The notes beneath the pieces were generated by a model. The model ran no database searches, was not told the origin of the DNA, and saw only the letters and a list, made by a program, of their open reading frames with translations. Positions 18,998 to 27,746 of a DNA stretch of 64,000 bases are shown in pieces (the first letter of the stretch is position 1; each line of letters starts with the position of its first letter). The stretch spans positions 186,001 through 250,000 of the forward strand of contig NZ_QUBS01000081.1 in NCBI RefSeq assembly GCF_003390925.1. The letters are read 5' to 3'. The translations under genes were made by a program, and so were the position numbers. This DNA comes from Trinickia diaoshuihuensis. GTDB lineage: Bacteria; Pseudomonadota; Gammaproteobacteria; Burkholderiales; Burkholderiaceae.

Positions 18998-19837
18998 TCA
19001 AGCCTCGTTCGACTCGGGCGCGAGCAAGCCGAAGCGCCAGGACAGCCGCTGCGTCGCGCCGAGCAGTGCGCGCCCGATCGGTCCCTGCGCGCTGCGATCG
19101 AATCCGCTCGACGGACCGATCACGGCAATCACCAATCGAATGCTGCCGGTATGGTCGAAGACAGGCGCCGCAAGCGTGCCGATGCCGGGAATCGGGGCAT
19201 CGAACGCCTCGTCGATACCACCCTCGCGAATGCGGGTGAGACGCGCCCGATAGCTTCGGGAGAGCGAGGCGGGCGCCGCCGGATCGCCCGCGAGGCGAAT
19301 CGGCTCTTGCGCCAAAAAGCCGTTCAGCAGGTCTTCCGTCATATGCGCGGCGAACACGCGTCCGATCGCCGTATTGACGAGCGACATGACGGTACCGACG
19401 CGCAAGCTGATATGTTGCGGCCGCGCCGATTCCTCCAGCCGAATCACGGTGGGGCCCAGCGGTCCCAGCGTGGCGGCCGCGACGGAAAGCTCGGTTGCCG
19501 CCGCCAGCGCGACGATTTCCGCTTCGGCATCGCGCGTCGGCGACAGCCGTTGCAACGCAATCAGGCCGAGTTCGAACGCGAGCGGGCCGGCGGTGAAGCA
19601 GCCGTCGTCGTTACGCGCAAGCAGACCGATCTTTTGCAAACTGACGAGATGGGGGAAGGCTTTGGCGGGTGGCATGCCGGCGGCCGCGGCGAGATCGCGC
19701 AGGTTGAGCGGGTGGCCCGCTGTCGCGAGCGCCGATAGGAGATCGCCGGTGCTGTCGAGCGCGTTGATGCCGCGCTGCGCTTTGGCTTGCGTCTGCCCCA
19801 CGTCATCGCTCAGGGCTTCGGTGGGATCAAACGGCAT
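18998..19837 (-). CDS. IclR-family regulator (second of a tandem pair)
   Basis: A protein of 279 residues with an N-terminal winged HTH (ALDSTGDLLSALATAGHPLN, then LRDLAAAAGMPPAKAFPHLVSLQKIGLL) and an IclR effector domain. Its start overlaps the end of the upstream IclR gene by 11 bases. The two proteins share the same layout and phrases (KAQRGI, HVGTVMSL/RVGTVMSL), so they look like a tandem duplication that has diverged. It lies between the monooxygenase and MBL genes and is probably a regulator of one or both. Confidence 0.9.
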   Translation of the reverse strand: MPFDPTEALSDDVGQTQAKAQRGINALDSTGDLLSALATAGHPLNLRDLAAAAGMPPAKAFPHLVSLQKIGLLARNDDGCFTAGPLAFELGLIALQRLSPTRDAEAEIVALAAATELSVAAATLGPLGPTVIRLEESARPQHISLRVGTVMSLVNTAIGRVFAAHMTEDLLNGFLAQEPIRLAGDPAAPASLSRSYRARLTRIREGGIDEAFDAPIPGIGTLAAPVFDHTGSIRLVIAVIGPSSGFDRSAQGPIGRALLGATQRLSWRFGLLAPESNEA

Positions 19838-20630
19838 GAGTCGGTGTCCGGTCGAGCAAGGCTTGCGTGATGCGTTTCGCGGTTTCGCTCATCTCGCGCG
19901 CGATCGCCCCGTCCCAGCCGATGTCCATCGTGCCCGACGGCCCGATCACGGTGAGCGCGAGCAGCAGGTTCTCGTCGGCGTCGAGCACGGGTACGCTCAT
20001 GCTGCTGATGCCGGGGCTCGGCATGTCGACACTGCGGGCGAGGCGCCGCCGCCGGATCGCGTCGACGCTCGCGTGCTTGTGCCCGCCGGACTCGGAATCG
20101 TCGGCAATCGTATGCGGCTGAGCCAATCCCTGGCGTTCTCGCATCGCGGAGAGTGCGTGCTCGTCGAGAAAGGCGCTGAAGAGGCGCCCGGTGGACGTCG
20201 TCTCCAGCGACATGACCGTTCCCACATGCAGATTGACATGCAGCGGATTGCCGCCGCGCTCGTAACGCACGATCGTCGGCCCTTGCGCGCCCGCAATGCA
20301 GACGGCCACGCTAAAACCGGTTCGTTCGGCCAATTGCGCCGCATAAGGCACCGCCACGCGGTATGCCGGTTGCTGCTCCACATAGATGAGCCCGAGCCGT
20401 AGCGAAAGCGGCCCCGGTTCGTAATAGCCCGTTAGCGCATCGCGCTTGACCAGTCCCAGCTTCGTGAGACTCACCAAATACGTGTGCGCTTGCGCGGTCG
20501 AGAGGCCTGCGCTCGCGGCCAAATCGCTGAGCCCCATTCGCTCTCGCCGCGAGGCGAACGCGTCGAGGATGCGTCCCGCTACCTCGACGCTTTGGATGCC
20601 GCGTTGCGCTTTAGGGTTTGCTTCGTTCAA
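19827..20630 (-). CDS. IclR-family regulator (first of a tandem pair)
   Basis: A protein of 267 residues. HTH: GRILDAFASRRERMGLSDLA, then ASAGLSTAQAHTYLVSLTKLGLV. The effector domain includes LHVNLHVGTVMSLETTSTGRLF. It is divergent from the MBL gene, and the shared palindrome ATAGCAA-N6-TTGCTAT lies between the two starts. Autoregulation with control of the MBL and monooxygenase promoters is the simplest reading. Confidence 0.92.
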   Translation of the reverse strand: MNEANPKAQRGIQSVEVAGRILDAFASRRERMGLSDLAASAGLSTAQAHTYLVSLTKLGLVKRDALTGYYEPGPLSLRLGLIYVEQQPAYRVAVPYAAQLAERTGFSVAVCIAGAQGPTIVRYERGGNPLHVNLHVGTVMSLETTSTGRLFSAFLDEHALSAMRERQGLAQPHTIADDSESGGHKHASVDAIRRRRLARSVDMPSPGISSMSVPVLDADENLLLALTVIGPSGTMDIGWDGAIAREMSETAKRITQALLDRTPTHAV

Positions 20631-20724
20631 TGTGATATCCGCTTCTGCCGGTTTACGTCACGGTGCACGATCGTAACGCATTCGCCGATCGCGCCTTGCC
20701 CCGGGGTTTTCCCGTAGTTCAACT

Positions 20725-20744
20725 ATAGCAAGATCGTTTGCTAT
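20725..20744. promoter_or_regulatory. Palindromic operator ATAGCAA-N6-TTGCTAT, copy 2
   Basis: Arms identical to the site at 16989-17008, 63 bases before the MBL gene and 95 bases before the IclR start. TTGACA-like sequence (TTGACAA at 20744) overlaps its right end, so a bound protein would cover a -35 element. Confidence 0.72.
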
Positions 20745-20806
20745 TGACAAAAATCAAGCTCGACGTGACGATGAGGTTATCCACCGCCCACTCATAGGAG
20801 ACAGAC

Positions 20807-21766
20807 GTGGCCAAGGCATTCGCATCGCAAGCAGACCTCGAGGAAAAGAAGATCACCTTCACGCAGTTGTCCGAGAACGCATGGGCTTATACGGCCGAAG
20901 GCGATCCGAATTCGGGCGTCGTCATCGGCGACGACGGCGTGTTGATCGTCGATACGACGGCCACGCCCGCGATGGCGCAAGATCTCATCGCAAAGATCCG
21001 CAGCGTGACCGACAAGCCGATCAAATACGTCGTCCTGTCGCACTACCATGCGGTGCGCGTGCTCGGTGCGTCGGCTTACTTCGAGGAAGGCGCGCAGCAG
21101 ATCATCGCGAGCCGCGGTACGTACGAGATGATCGTCGAGCGCGGCGAGCAGGACATGAAGTCCGAGATCGAACGCTTTCCGCGTCTTTTTGCCGGCGTCG
21201 AGACCGTCCCGGGGCTGACGTGGCCGACGCTCGTCTTCGACAAGGAAATCACGCTCTGGCTCGGCAAGCTCGAAGTGAAGATCGCGCATTTGGGCGCGGG
21301 CCATACGAAGGGCGATACGGTCGTATGGCTGCCGTCGCAAAAAGTGCTGTTCTCCGGTGATCTCGTCGAATACGACGCGGCCTGCTATTGCGGCGATGCG
21401 CAGCTCGAAGCGTGGCCCGCGACGTTGGAAGCGCTGCGCGCGTTAAACCCGGAAAAGCTCGTGCCGGGCCGCGGCCCCGCGCTGCTTACGCCCGCGGACG
21501 TGAACAAGGGGCTCGACTACACGAAAGACTTCGTGACCACGCTGCTGCAAGCAGGGCGCGACGCCGTCAAGGAAAAACTCGATCTGAAAGGCGCGATGGC
21601 GCTCACGCGTAAGACGATGGATCCCAAGTTCGGCCATGTCTTCATCTACGAACATTGCTTGCCCTTCGACGTTTCGCGCGCTTACGACGAAGCGAGCGGC
21701 ATCGCGCATCCGCGTATTTGGACCGCGCAGCGCGACAAGGAGATGTGGAGCGCGTTGCAGGAATAA
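20807..21766 (+). CDS. Metallo-beta-lactamase fold protein with incomplete metal site
   Basis: An MBL-fold protein of 319 residues. The fold is clear (GVVIGDDGVLIVDTTATP, then VVLSHYHAVRVLGAS, LGAGHTKGDTVVWLP, LFSGDLVEYDA). Zn1 ligands H79, H81 and H166 are present, and so is the bridging D185. The HxHxDH motif reads HYHAVR, so the Zn2 aspartate is V83 and the next histidine R84. The late GHG histidine is also replaced (PGRGP, R222). It should therefore bind one metal at most, and its reaction is unknown. The start is GTG, supported by AGGAG 7 bases upstream. It shares its operator with the FAD monooxygenase, so it probably acts in the same aromatic pathway. A terminator follows. Confidence 0.85.
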   Translation: MAKAFASQADLEEKKITFTQLSENAWAYTAEGDPNSGVVIGDDGVLIVDTTATPAMAQDLIAKIRSVTDKPIKYVVLSHYHAVRVLGASAYFEEGAQQIIASRGTYEMIVERGEQDMKSEIERFPRLFAGVETVPGLTWPTLVFDKEITLWLGKLEVKIAHLGAGHTKGDTVVWLPSQKVLFSGDLVEYDAACYCGDAQLEAWPATLEALRALNPEKLVPGRGPALLTPADVNKGLDYTKDFVTTLLQAGRDAVKEKLDLKGAMALTRKTMDPKFGHVFIYEHCLPFDVSRAYDEASGIAHPRIWTAQRDKEMWSALQE

Positions 21767-21788
21767 ATCCAAGCGGTGTAGTGACGCA

Positions 21789-21819
21789 AGGTCCCGTCCC
21801 GATGGGACCTCCCCCTTTT
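21789..21819 (+). terminator. Rho-independent terminator after the MBL gene
   Basis: Arms AGGTCCC (21789-21795) and GGGACCT (21804-21810) with an 8-base loop, followed by CCCCCTTTT. It separates the MBL gene from the MFS gene. Confidence 0.75.
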
Positions 21820-21898
21820 CTGACGAACGATCGAAGGCGCGAAAGACGCCGAAAAAATGCGGTCCGCCTAATAACGAGCGGCCCCATGGAGCGAGACA

Positions 21899-23248
21899 AT
21901 GCAAAGCACCCTAAACCTCGATGCGTCGAGCGCGGCCCATACGGCGGCCGATGAGCAGCGAATATTCGCCAAGGTCGCCTGGCGTACGATCCCTTTCTTG
22001 TTCGTTTGCTACGTGGTGTCGTTCCTCGACCGGATCAACATCGGTTTCGCACAGTTGCAAATGAAGCACGACCTCGGCTTTAGCGATGCGATGTATGGGC
22101 TCGGCGCAGCGGTCTTTTACATCGGTTATGTGTTGTGCGAAGTGCCGAGCAATATGCTGCTGGCCAAATACGGCGCGCGCAGAACGTTCGCACGCATCAT
22201 GCTGCTCTGGGGCGCCGCGTCGGTCGGCATGATGTTCGTCGCGAAGCCGTCGCACTTCTATATTTTGCGTTTCATGCTCGGCGTGTTCGAGGCCGGGTTC
22301 TTTCCCGGCATCGTGCTCTATCTGACGTACTGGTTCCCGTCGAATCGCCGGGCGGCCGTCATGTCCGTATTCTTCGCCGGCGTCGCGGTGGCCGGGGTGC
22401 TCGGCGGGCTCGCGTCCGGCTGGATCATGCGCGACATGGGCGGGGTGGCGGGCCTGTACGGCTGGCAGTGGATGTTCGCGTTGGAGGGTGCGCCCGCGCT
22501 GTTGCTGGCCGTCGTCGCCTTCTTCTATTTGGTCGACAAACCCAAAGACGCGCCGTGGCTCAGCGAAACGGAAAAGACCACGCTCATCGCACTTTGCGCG
22601 CAAAGCGAGGCGGGCGTTAAAGCTACAGCTATAGCCAATAGGGCCCACGATACGCGCAGCTTCGCCGCCGCACTCGTGAACCCGCGCGTGTACCTGTTCG
22701 CGTTCATCTATTTTTCGCTGACTTGCGCATCGCTGACGCTGAACTTCTGGATGCCGCTGATGATCCGCGACTTCGGCATCAAGGATGTCGTCGAGGTCAG
22801 TCTTTACACCGTGATACCGAATGCGATCGGCGCGATCGGGCTCGTCGTCATCGCCCGGCATTCCGATCGCAAAGCCGAGCGCCGCCGCCATTTCGCGTTT
22901 TGTACGATCGGAGGCGGGATCGCGCTGGCGGCCTTGACGCTGCATTTGAGCAGTTTCGCCGCGATGCTCGCCATCCTTTCGGTGGCGGCGGCCCTCATCT
23001 TTGCCGCGCTGCCGATCTTTTGGGCCGTGCCGCCCGGCTATCTGCCGGGCAATGCGGCGGCCGCGGGTATCGCGCTCATCAGCAGCATCGGCATTACGAG
23101 CGGGATCGTCAGTCCGTGGGCGATCGGGCACATTCGCACGAGCACCGGGAGCATGGATCTGGCCGTTTATCTATTGGCGGGGTTGCTCGTGATCAGCGGC
23201 ATGGCACTGATGGCGGGCATCAAGCCGCGCGCCGGCACGCCTCGATGA
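21899..23248 (+). CDS. MFS anion:cation symporter family transporter (HpaX-like)
   Basis: An inner-membrane carrier of 449 residues with 12 helices. The opening VAWRTIPFLFVCYVVSFLDRINIGFA is typical of the ACS group (HpaX, tartrate and phthalate carriers). FEAGFFPGIVLYLTYWFP is a second group signature. It is probably an importer of an aromatic acid used by the neighbouring catabolic genes, 4-hydroxyphenylacetate being a good candidate. It ends 1 base before the stop of the convergent hpaH. A terminator upstream suggests its own promoter in the 132-base gap. Confidence 0.88.
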   Translation: MQSTLNLDASSAAHTAADEQRIFAKVAWRTIPFLFVCYVVSFLDRINIGFAQLQMKHDLGFSDAMYGLGAAVFYIGYVLCEVPSNMLLAKYGARRTFARIMLLWGAASVGMMFVAKPSHFYILRFMLGVFEAGFFPGIVLYLTYWFPSNRRAAVMSVFFAGVAVAGVLGGLASGWIMRDMGGVAGLYGWQWMFALEGAPALLLAVVAFFYLVDKPKDAPWLSETEKTTLIALCAQSEAGVKATAIANRAHDTRSFAAALVNPRVYLFAFIYFSLTCASLTLNFWMPLMIRDFGIKDVVEVSLYTVIPNAIGAIGLVVIARHSDRKAERRRHFAFCTIGGGIALAALTLHLSSFAAMLAILSVAAALIFAALPIFWAVPPGYLPGNAAAAGIALISSIGITSGIVSPWAIGHIRTSTGSMDLAVYLLAGLLVISGMALMAGIKPRAGTPR

Positions 23249-23249
23249 T

Positions 23250-24053
23250 TCAGACGAACCGGAACGAGATCGACCCGAGCCGTCCGTAGTCGATATGGAA
23301 CGCATCGCCCGCCGCCGCCGGTGCCGGGCGCGTAAACGAGCCCGCGAGCACGATGTCGCCCGCGTTGAGCGTCTCGCCGTGCGGTGCGATCTTGTTGGCA
23401 AGCCAGGCCACGCCGGTAGCGGGGTGATTGAGCACCGCCGCCGCCAGGCCCGTCTCCTCGATCACGCCGTTTTTGTGCAGCATCGCGCCGACCCAGCGCA
23501 GGTCCACGTCCATCGGTTTCACGGGCCGGCCGCCGAGCACGATGCCCGCGTTCGCCGCGAAATCGCTGATCGTGTCGAATACCTTGCGCATTGCGCGCGT
23601 CTCGCGATCGAATTGCTCGATCCGAGCGTCGATGATCTCGACGGCCGGCACGACGTAGCTCGTCGCCGACAGCACATCGAATAGCGTGATACCCGGGCCC
23701 TCTAGCGGCTTGTCGAGGACGAACGCCAACTCGACTTCGACTCGCGGCGCGATAAAGCGGTTGACGGGGATGTCGGTGCCCGCGTCGAAGAACATATCGT
23801 CCATCAGCGGCGCGTAATCGGGTTCGTCGATTTGACTGGCCTGCTGCATCGCGCGCGACGTCAGCCCGATCTTGCGGCCTTTGATCGTCCGGCCGTCGGC
23901 GAGTTCGAGCTGGACCCATGCGCGCTGGATCGCATAGCCGTCGTCGATCGTCATGCCGGGGAAGCGGCTCGAGAAATGGCGCAGCGGCGTGCGGGTCTTG
24001 CGCGCCTCGTACAGTTCGCGCGCCAGCGAAGCGATCGTATCTTGGGTAATCAT
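23250..24053 (-). CDS. hpaH: 2-oxo-hept-4-ene-1,7-dioate hydratase
   Basis: A member of the fumarylacetoacetase-like/MhpD hydratase family with 267 residues. It adds water to 2-oxohept-4-ene-1,7-dioate in the meta-cleavage route of homoprotocatechuate. Visible: [55 protein letters not shown] and [24 protein letters not shown]. It is the last gene of the hpa operon, 3 bases after hpaF. hpaI, which would encode the next aldolase, is not in the window. Confidence 0.92.
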   Translation of the reverse strand: MITQDTIASLARELYEARKTRTPLRHFSSRFPGMTIDDGYAIQRAWVQLELADGRTIKGRKIGLTSRAMQQASQIDEPDYAPLMDDMFFDAGTDIPVNRFIAPRVEVELAFVLDKPLEGPGITLFDVLSATSYVVPAVEIIDARIEQFDRETRAMRKVFDTISDFAANAGIVLGGRPVKPMDVDLRWVGAMLHKNGVIEETGLAAAVLNHPATGVAWLANKIAPHGETLNAGDIVLAGSFTRPAPAAAGDAFHIDYGRLGSISFRFV

Positions 24054-24056
24054 CGG

Positions 24057-24503
24057 TCAGCCTTGCGTAAACAGCGGATGCAGGGAGCTTAGGCGGCCGT
24101 TGTAGACTTCCAGGCCCTCGTCGATTTGCAGCGTGATGCCGATATGCCGCGTCTTGAGCAGTGAAATGAAATGGCCCTCGGTGCACGCGAGCAGCGCGCG
24201 GCCGACCGACTCATGCACGGCCGGGCTCCGTCCTCGCGCGAGCCGCAGGTTCAGATAGACGAAGCCGTACTCGCCGGTGCCGCCCGCCGCGCGTCCGGCG
24301 GCGCCGCCGTCGGCAACGGCGCTGTGAGCCGCGGGGTAGGCGAGCACCCGAATGCCGCCGGTCGCGAATACCGGATTGCCCGCTTCGTCATGATGCAGGC
24401 GCATTTTTTCCGCGAGCGCCGTACAGAGCGCTTGCATGTCCGCGCCGCCGTCGGCAACGGGACGATCGAGATCGGGCGTGTAGAAAATCGTTAGGTGCGG
24501 CAC
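24057..24503 (-). CDS. hpaF: 5-carboxymethyl-2-hydroxymuconate delta-isomerase
   Basis: A CHMI-type tautomerase that starts M-P, giving the N-terminal proline used as the catalytic base. At 148 residues it is longer than the usual 125 or so. The extra length is a low-complexity segment around residues 60-80 rich in A and G (SAVADGGAAGRAAGGTGEY). The conserved tail FISLLKTRHIGITLQIDEG supports the family. It lies between hpaD and hpaH in the operon. Confidence 0.88.
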   Translation of the reverse strand: MPHLTIFYTPDLDRPVADGGADMQALCTALAEKMRLHHDEAGNPVFATGGIRVLAYPAAHSAVADGGAAGRAAGGTGEYGFVYLNLRLARGRSPAVHESVGRALLACTEGHFISLLKTRHIGITLQIDEGLEVYNGRLSSLHPLFTQG

Positions 24504-24554
24504 ATCGTTCTCCTCTCGTTCCGCTGGTTCCAGTTCTACTCGACACGGCGGTCA

Positions 24555-25478
24555 TCATAGGCGCGTGGAAGCGCGGTATCGCTTCGCACTCGACGCTTCG
24601 GCGGCTGGGATCGCTTGACCGCTTTGCGGCGTGACGGGAAAGACGGCATTGATCTGCCCGGTGCCGGAGGCGCCGAAATACGGCGTGATGATTTCCGCTC
24701 GGCCATCATAGTCGGACCACCCCAGCGCGCCGAGCATCATCGCGGTATCGTGCATGAACCCTTCGCCGTGTCCTTTCGATGCGTACTCCGGCAACATCTC
24801 GCAGAAGGTGGGCCAATCGCCGCGCTCCCACATGGCGACGACATCTCGATCGAGCGTCTCCAACAGGGGACTCCAAATCTTGAATGCGTATTCGGGCGCC
24901 AGCCCGTTTTGCGCGAATCGATGACTCAAGCTGCCGCTGGCGAGGAACGCGACCTTGCCGTCATATCGCTGCTCCACCGCGCGACGCATCGCCCACCCGA
25001 GGCGGGCGCTGTCGTTCAAATAGTGAGCCATGCATAGCGCCGAAACCGAGACCACTTTGAAGTGTTCGTCTGCGTTCATGTACCGCAGCGGAACGAGCGT
25101 GCCGTACTCGGGGGCGAGCGTCGTCGCATCGTGCGCGAGCGTTTCCACGCCGTATTCGGTGCAGACATCGGCGAGCAGCCGGCCGAGTGCCGGATTGCCC
25201 GGGGCCTTGAAGGGCATGTTCGCAATGAAGTGAGGCAGCTCGTTGCTCGTGTATCGCCCTTCGAAGTGCGGCGCGCAATTGATGTGGTAGTTCGCGTTGA
25301 CGAGCCAGTGCGTATCGAACACGACGAGCGTGTCGACGCCGAGCGCCTTGCAACGTCGGGCGATTTCGCGATGTCCGTCGATCGCGTCTTGGCGGGTGCC
25401 TCGGCGCGGACCATCGAGTTCCGAGAGGAACATCGAAGGCACGTGCGTGATTTTTGCAACGAGCGCGAGTTCGCCCAT
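24555..25478 (-). CDS. hpaD: 3,4-dihydroxyphenylacetate 2,3-dioxygenase, LigB type
   Basis: A class III extradiol dioxygenase of 307 residues. It opens the ring of homoprotocatechuate next to the hydroxyls with Fe(II) and O2. Near the N-terminus KITHVPSMFLSE carries one iron histidine; VVFDTHWLVN, NCAPHFEGRY and LASGSLSHRFAQNG are further family motifs. ATG 25478 has GAGGAG 7 bases upstream, so the 86-residue upstream extension is not used. It follows hpaE by 25 bases. Confidence 0.93.
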   Translation of the reverse strand: MGELALVAKITHVPSMFLSELDGPRRGTRQDAIDGHREIARRCKALGVDTLVVFDTHWLVNANYHINCAPHFEGRYTSNELPHFIANMPFKAPGNPALGRLLADVCTEYGVETLAHDATTLAPEYGTLVPLRYMNADEHFKVVSVSALCMAHYLNDSARLGWAMRRAVEQRYDGKVAFLASGSLSHRFAQNGLAPEYAFKIWSPLLETLDRDVVAMWERGDWPTFCEMLPEYASKGHGEGFMHDTAMMLGALGWSDYDGRAEIITPYFGASGTGQINAVFPVTPQSGQAIPAAEASSAKRYRASTRL

Positions 25479-25503
25479 GATCGTCTCCTCGGTACCGCGT
25501 CGA

Positions 25504-26964
25504 TCAAACACGTCCCCATTGAGGAATAGCATGCGCGCCGAGCGACACACATACGTTCTTCGGCTCGAGGAACACCTCGTAGCTCCACGTGCCGCCTTCG
25601 CGTCCGACACCGGAAGCCTTCGTACCGCCGAACGGCTGGCGCAGGTCGCGCACGTTTTGGCTATTGACGAAGCACATGCCAGCCTCGATCGCGGCGGCGA
25701 CGCGGTGCGCTCGGCCGGCGTTTTCCGTCCACACATAGCTCGACAATCCGTATGCGATGTCGTTTGCGATCCGGATGGCGTGAGCCTCGTCGTCGAACGG
25801 AATCAGGCATGCGACGGGACCGAAGATTTCTTCTTGCGCGATGCGCATTCGGTTGTCCACGTCGACGAATACCGTGGGCGCAACGTAATTGCCGTGCCTC
25901 AGCGATGCCGGCAAGTCGAGCGCTTCGAGCCCGCCGCAGGCCAGCGTCGCACCTTCTTTCGGGCCCAGCTCGATGTAGCTTCGCACCTTCGCGAGGTGGC
26001 CGCGGCTGATCATCGGGCCGACGATCGTATCGTCCCGCATCGGATCGCCCACTTTGAGCCGCTTCGCGCGTTCGATGAAACGATCGCCGAAACGCGCATA
26101 GATCGACCTTTGCACGAGGATCCGAGAACCCGCCGTACACCGTTCGCCGTTGTTGGAAAAGATCATGAAGACGGCCGCGTCGAGCGCGCGCTCGAAGTCG
26201 GCATCGTCGAAAATCACGAAGGGCGATTTGCCGCCCAATTCCATCGAGAATTTCTTTAAGCCCGCCGATTGGACGATGCGCTGGCCCGTTGTCGTGGAGC
26301 CCGTGAACGACACGGCGCGGACGTCGCGGTGTGAGACGAGCGGCTCGCCCGCTTCCGGGCCGAAACCGTGCACGACGTTCAATACGCCCGGCGCGATACC
26401 GGCCTCGAGTGCAAGCTCGCCCAGACGCGACGCGGTAAGCGGCGACAATTCGCTCATCTTCAGCACGGCGGTGTTGCCGAAGGCGAGACACGGCGCCACC
26501 TTCCATGTTGCCGTCATGAAAGGGACATTCCACGGCGAAATCAGTGCGCAGACGCCGACCGGGTGAAACAGCGTGTAGTTCAGATGCGTCTCGGTCGGGT
26601 AAGTATGTCCGTCCACCCGCGTGCACATCTCGGCGAAGTAATGGAAATTGTCGGCCGCGCGCGGGATGAGTTGTTTGCGCGTTTGCGCGATGGGCTGGCC
26701 CGTGTCGTTCGTTTCCGTCGCCGATAGCTCGGGCACGTACTGCGTGATCAAGTCGCCGAGCTTATGCAGCGCACGCGCGCGGTCTTTAGGCGAGCGCGCC
26801 GCCCAGCCCGGGAACGCTGCTTTCGCGGCTGCGACGGCGGCCTCGATCTCGTCCTGGCCGCCGCGCGCCACTTGCGCAAGCACGGTTTGATCTGCCGGGT
26901 TCACGGTTTCGAAGTAATCGCGCCCAGCGCGCGGCCGGCCGTCGATGAGGTGATCGATGCGCAT
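25504..26964 (-). CDS. hpaE: 5-carboxymethyl-2-hydroxymuconate semialdehyde dehydrogenase
   Basis: An NAD-dependent aldehyde dehydrogenase of 486 residues, the normal HpaE length. It oxidises the ring-cleavage semialdehyde. Catalytic residues visible: N146 in SPWNVPFM, E242 in MELGGKSP and C276 in NNGERCTAGS; the glycine motif FTGSTTTG is at about 220. The start at 26964 has AAGG upstream and gives the expected DHLIDGRP opening. It lies 23 bases after hpaG2. Confidence 0.95.
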   Translation of the reverse strand: MRIDHLIDGRPRAGRDYFETVNPADQTVLAQVARGGQDEIEAAVAAAKAAFPGWAARSPKDRARALHKLGDLITQYVPELSATETNDTGQPIAQTRKQLIPRAADNFHYFAEMCTRVDGHTYPTETHLNYTLFHPVGVCALISPWNVPFMTATWKVAPCLAFGNTAVLKMSELSPLTASRLGELALEAGIAPGVLNVVHGFGPEAGEPLVSHRDVRAVSFTGSTTTGQRIVQSAGLKKFSMELGGKSPFVIFDDADFERALDAAVFMIFSNNGERCTAGSRILVQRSIYARFGDRFIERAKRLKVGDPMRDDTIVGPMISRGHLAKVRSYIELGPKEGATLACGGLEALDLPASLRHGNYVAPTVFVDVDNRMRIAQEEIFGPVACLIPFDDEAHAIRIANDIAYGLSSYVWTENAGRAHRVAAAIEAGMCFVNSQNVRDLRQPFGGTKASGVGREGGTWSYEVFLEPKNVCVSLGAHAIPQWGRV

Positions 26965-26987
26965 GGAAGGACCTTTTTCGATTTCGT

Positions 26988-27746
26988 TCAGACGCGCCCG
27001 AAGAGGGCGTCGGATCCGATGTCGTTGAGGAGACGGCCGAGGCCGTCGATTTCGCAGACGATCTCGTCTCCCACGTCGACGTTTGCGACGCCCTCCGGCG
27101 TACCGGTCAAGATCACGTCGCCGGGGGCGAGCGTCATAAAGCTGCTCAGATATTCGATGAGCGTGGGCACGTCGGTGACGAGGTCGCGCGTGTTGCCGCG
27201 TTGGCGCAACACGCCGTTGACGTAGGTGCGCAACTCGAGGTTGGCGATATCGGCAATATCGGCCGCATCGACGAACCAAGGTCCGAGCACCGTGCCGCCG
27301 TCGCGGTTTTTGACGCGCAGGTTGGGGCGGTAGTAATTCTCGAGGTAATCGCGAATCGCATAATCGTTGGCGATCGTATAGCCCGCGACGTACTCCATCG
27401 CTTGCGTGCGCGCGACTTCTCGCGCCGGCCGGCCGATCACGACGGCGAGTTCGCATTCGTAGTGCATGAAGGTGACGCCGGACGGCCGGCGTGTGACGCC
27501 GCGATGACCGATGACGGTGCCCGGTCCCTTCAGAAAGACGAGCGGCTCATCCTGCTTGGAGAATTGAAGTTCCTTCGCGTGGTCCGCGTAGTTCAGGCCG
27601 AGTGCGAAGATCGTGCCGGTCTCGATGGGCGGAAGCCAGACCACGTCCTCTTCGCGCACGATACGGCCATCGGCAAGCCGCAGGCCTTCGCCGTTCGGAT
27701 ACGCTTCATGAATGGCGCCTGAGTAGGCAACGCGAGCGCGCATCAT
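26988..27746 (-). CDS. hpaG2: HpaG C-terminal-type: 2-hydroxyhepta-2,4-diene-1,7-dioate isomerase / OPET decarboxylase subunit
   Basis: A fumarylacetoacetase-fold enzyme of 252 residues. Motifs: IFALGLNYADHAKEL, PLVFLKGPGTVIGHRG, HYECELAVVIG, GYTIANDYAIRDYLENYYRPNLRVKNRDGG (in parts) and GDVILTGTPEGVANVDVGD. In enterics the two HpaG halves are fused; here they are separate genes that overlap by ATGA, so they are translationally coupled. GGGAG precedes the start. Expected to decarboxylate 5-oxo-pent-3-ene-1,2,5-tricarboxylate and isomerise the product. Confidence 0.92.
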   Translation of the reverse strand: MMRARVAYSGAIHEAYPNGEGLRLADGRIVREEDVVWLPPIETGTIFALGLNYADHAKELQFSKQDEPLVFLKGPGTVIGHRGVTRRPSGVTFMHYECELAVVIGRPAREVARTQAMEYVAGYTIANDYAIRDYLENYYRPNLRVKNRDGGTVLGPWFVDAADIADIANLELRTYVNGVLRQRGNTRDLVTDVPTLIEYLSSFMTLAPGDVILTGTPEGVANVDVGDEIVCEIDGLGRLLNDIGSDALFGRV

